From Limnoperna fortunei (taxonomy: Eukaryota > Mollusca > Bivalvia > Mytilida > Modiolidae): 64,000 bases of DNA. The notes below the pieces were generated by a model. That model did no database searches. It was not told where the DNA came from and saw nothing but the letters and a program-made list of their open reading frames with translations. Positions 61,838 to 64,000 of this stretch are shown one piece after another. Position 1 is the first letter of the stretch, and the number at the start of each line of letters is the position of its first letter. The stretch spans positions 88,457,860-88,521,859 of the forward strand of contig OX104118.1 in assembly GCA_944474755.1 (NCBI GenBank), written 5' to 3'. The translations under genes and the position numbers were made by a program.

Positions 61838-62511
61838 CTAATATGCTATCAATAAAAAAAAATCCAGGCAACAAGCAAAATGTTACAGATGACATTAACT
61901 TTAATGATTTCCAAAACTACCTGCCAAAACACTATTGACAAATGAAATGGCTCAATTAAAAAATGTTAAGTTGCAAAAAAGGCTTCAATAGAACAAATTA
62001 TAAAACATCATTGATGTGTACATTTTAAATAATTTTGTTTTTTTGTGTTGCTTGTTGTGATTGTGCAACCTATAAACATGTCATAGTAAACCATAAGAAG
62101 GCTATATCTTTAAATAATACAAATCTAAAATAATACAATTTTTATACCTTTTGTTTGCAATTCCATATCTTTCAGACCAAATTTTTATATTTACTTGTAA
62201 TTTTTTTTATTTATTGCACAATCAAACAGTCTTAAATAGCACTCATTCCATAAATCCTACAATTATGTCTCCAAAATGGGTTTATTTATTAAAATTTAAC
62301 TGACATTAATAAGTTAAGGTAACCGACCAATAATTGAAGTCACTGTTTAATTTTATTTTTTGACCAAAAAATACAGCTTTATTAAATCAATGTAATGCTA
62401 TTGCTAATTAATGTTTAAAATTATATTGTTTTACTTTGAGTCAATGTTAACAGTTTTGAGGAAAAACAGTTAGTTACTCCAATATTATTTCTGATGTTTG
62501 CTGAACATTAC
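61838..62511. other. Intron between exons 3 and 4
   Basis: AT-rich, no tandem array and no other feature seen. Confidence 0.4.
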
Positions 62512-62588
62512 CGAGGTCAGCTCCATTGAAAAACAATGGACATCCGAGACACTAAATATGATCACGTGGTCAACTGTGGTCTGGATAT
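62512..62588 (-). CDS. Exon 3, extracellular segment
   Basis: The acceptor has a good pyrimidine tract (TTGGTTTTCTTTTTG, then GCTATAG|). The 77-nt exon starts with 2 nt of a split codon, encodes IQTTVDHVIIFSVSDVHCF followed by SMELTS, and ends in phase 0 at TCG|GTAATG. The other frames contain stops. The next exon starts in phase 0, so the phases agree. No domain was recognised. The peptide has beta-strand-like alternation and one Cys. Confidence 0.55.
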
Positions 62589-62795
62589 CTATAGCATTAT
62601 TCAAAAAGAAAACCAATTTAGACATGCATCATGCAAACTGTGACATCATAATGCTTTGAGGTATGTTGCAACTATATATTGTAAACAAGTAAACATCTAC
62701 ACACAAATTCAAAATAAATGCAGTGACAGGAAAAAACACATTTTAAGATTAGTGACCTATAGTGCATTTTTGGCTTAAAAAAGGTCCATGGTTAC

Positions 62796-62856
62796 GAACT
62801 GACACCTCTACACATCTGTCACTTTTATCTCTATCAGCAAATTCTGCCTTATTTAT
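62796..62856 (-). CDS. Candidate exon 2 (weak acceptor)
   Basis: The open frame reads INKAEFADRDKSDRCVEVSV. The end used here is the donor TTC|GTAACC (phase 1). A second phase-1 donor at 62,757 (TAG|GTCACT) would add RNHGPFLSQKCTI. Both fit the 2-nt start of the next exon. The acceptor GCATGCAG|ATA lies behind a G-rich run rather than a pyrimidine tract, so the 5' boundary is doubtful. An ATG at 62,862 could instead be a start codon. The composition is protein-like and Cys-containing. Confidence 0.3.
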
Positions 62857-63399
62857 CTGCATGCCACCCCCCCCCCCCACCCCTCACAAAAATGTATAAT
62901 CTCCATGTGTAATATCTAACACAATACATTTCTATAACTGACATGCTTTTTCTTAAACATGAATTATTATCATAATTATTGTTTCTTAGATATGGATCAA
63001 TCATGGCCGTGTTGTGTTTGCGAATTTTATGTTGTCCATGGCCTTTGTTTTATTCGAGTTTTATGTTATCCATGCAGGGGTATCCTTGGCCTTGTTGTGT
63101 TTATGAGTTTTATATAACCCATGGCCTTGTTAATTCGTACTTATATTTGTTGCTAATTTCCTTCTTGTCACTTATTGTTGCTAACTTGTGAGAGCCCTAA
63201 AAAGGAATGAAATTGTATTCAAATTCAAATATATTGATTTGTTATCCAACTGTCCCCAACAAGCCCAAGTGCCTATGAGTAATAAATGAAAGTATAGTCC
63301 TGTAAAGTGAAACCTTGACATTACTGCGTGATGTTTGCAGATTAGAAAATTTAAAATCTGCGCTCACTTCAACTTCAACAATCAAAACCCCATTTTTAC
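62857..63399. other. 5' intron with a degenerate three-copy repeat
   Basis: It includes a C run (62,869-62,880) and, at about 63,003-63,130, three diverged ~57-bp copies containing ccatggcc(t/g)tgttgtgtt and gagttttatgt. A 70-codon frame over this repeat is not called. Confidence 0.4.
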
Positions 63400-63573
63400 A
63401 AAACGAAAATTATATTTTTCATAAAATATACAGCAATTAGTTTTAATTTCCCAATTTAAACATATTCTGAATGGTAATACAGCAAGAAGAAAGAAGATAA
63501 CAAGACTGAAATATATACAGTCGATGAATGTGAAATTCTTTTCTTTCCTTTTTCGGATACTCGCCGCAAACAC
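63400..63573 (-). CDS. Candidate first exon with signal-anchor-like segment
   Basis: An ATG at 63,573 opens 58 codons starting MFAASIRKRKEK. A basic N-terminus is followed by a strongly hydrophobic stretch (residues about 20-38, YFSLVIFFLLAVLPF), as in a signal peptide or signal anchor. A usable donor (TTT|GTAAAA) at 63,399 closes it in phase 0, which fits the phase-0 start of the next candidate. Without the splice the frame stops five codons later (MGF then TGA). The hydrophobic leader is what a type I membrane protein would need. There is no independent proof of the start, and it could be a chance ORF. Confidence 0.35.
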
Positions 63574-64000
63574 TTTTAAATTTACTCAATGCTAATATTG
63601 TTTACATGAAAGATGGTGGACATATTTCAAACTTGACAACTTAAGGTTTGAATTAATTTAGAACTCCTTTCAGTTTATCAATTTTTTAAACTTTTATCTA
63701 AGTTTTATATACCGTAACACCGCTACTGCAGAGAAAAATCTTAATTAAAGTTTACGTTTATAATATAAAAGCCGAAATGTTACATATTCTGTCCAAATAG
63801 GCATGACCAAACTTGTCTGTATCACTCGGTGTGCGGTCGTCAGTTTACAAAATATTACTAGTATCTTCTTTTATGCGCTCTTCTGCATTTATTACGATTC
63901 GGTCTTGTACTGTTGCGTTAATCTGTCAGCATAAAAAGTTTAGCTAAGCTTATGTTACTATAGTAAGTGTTGACGTAGGTTGTATAGTGTTTTTTGCGTT
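63574..64000. other. Upstream region of the host gene (possible promoter)
   Basis: If the first exon is right, this is 5' UTR and promoter. It is AT-rich and no definite promoter element was recognised. Confidence 0.25.

Larger units (their letters stand above)
2998..63573 (-). other. Proposed multi-exon host gene (type I membrane protein with EGF-like and Cys-rich exons)
   Basis: This entry spans fourteen minus-strand exon candidates. Each has an AG acceptor and/or GT donor, an open frame and a compatible intron phase. The phase chain reads (start/end) 0/0, 0/1, 1/0, 0/1, 1/0, 0/1, 1/1, gap, 0/1, 1/0, 0/0, 0/1, 1/0, 0/2, 2/end. Only the junction between the exons at 46,950 and 45,897 does not match. 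Most peptides are Cys-bearing and extracellular in character, and the last exon supplies a transmembrane helix. The coding total is about 1.45 kb. I do not recognise the family. Introns are almost filled by minisatellites. The exons from 61.8 to 3.7 kb are best supported; the first two and the 29-nt exon are weak. Exon calls are made by eye, without transcript evidence. Confidence 0.6.

Noticed and set aside
63003..63191. Plus-strand 70-codon frame as a gene
   Set aside because: It lies on a degenerate three-copy repeat and has no splice or promoter context.

Overview
The window is eukaryotic, AT-rich and dominated by tandem repeats. Spliced exons, tRNA-derived SINE-like sequence, fold-back elements and a Ty3/Gypsy LTR retrotransposon with a PNMA-like Gag point to a lophotrochozoan, most likely a bivalve mollusc. 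The taxon is an inference, because no rRNA or mitochondrial marker is present. At least 35 kb of the 64 kb is minisatellite, with units of 26-68 bp.

Reading the minus strand, I find a chain of short exons with usable splice sites from about 63.57 kb down to about 3.0 kb. Intron phases agree at every proposed junction except one (between 46,950 and 45,897), where a small exon is probably missing. The model is a single large gene: a possible signal-anchor first exon, extracellular exons, an EGF-like fragment at 47.8 kb, a Cys-rich exon at 18.9 kb, an EGF-like exon at 3.75 kb, then a transmembrane helix and short cytoplasmic tail at 3.2-3.0 kb. About 1.4 kb of coding sequence is spread over about 60 kb. 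I do not recognise the family.

The main discovery candidate is where the minisatellites sit. At least eight arrays are built from units that contain a splice site of this gene plus a piece of the adjoining exon edge. Donor-derived arrays begin at the 5' end of an intron (units of 38, about 36, 51 and 51 bp). Acceptor-derived arrays end at the 3' end of an intron (54, 68, 37 and 34 bp). A ninth array (39 bp) repeats the 3' end of the last recognised exon. Three introns carry a donor-derived array at one end and an acceptor-derived array at the other. Tens to hundreds of decoy splice sites result.

On the plus strand, in one intron and antisense to the host gene, lies a complete 8.1-kb Ty3/Gypsy element (10,275-18,406). 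It has 484-bp LTRs differing at two sites and a 4-bp target duplication, and it sits inside a 33-bp minisatellite. It carries gag, a textbook -1 frameshift signal, pro-RT-RNaseH-integrase, and a third ORF with SGNH-hydrolase-like features that seems positioned to be expressed by splicing, as env is in errantiviruses. Three single-base indels interrupt pol and ORF3. The same 33-bp array also holds a 450-bp element with terminal inverted repeats.

Region by region: 0.2-0.84 kb, 65- and 40-bp repeats; 1.1-3.05 kb, 39-bp array; 3.0-3.8 kb, last two exons; 4.7-6.7 kb, 62-bp array; 7.4-18.6 kb, 33-bp array with insertions; 18.8-20.7 kb, two exons; 20.7-27.3 kb, 34-bp array; 27.85-35.3 kb, 51-bp array and exon; 35.8-36.5 kb, 45-bp array; 36.7-40.8 kb, 30-bp array; 40.9 kb exon; 41-43.7 kb, 37- and 26-bp arrays; 44-45.9 kb, 51-bp array and exon; 46-49.2 kb, 42-, 36-, 68- and 54-bp arrays with two or three exons; 49.6-61.7 kb, 38-bp array; 61.7-63.6 kb, 5' exons. 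The very long open frames across arrays are by-products of repeat units divisible by three, not genes.
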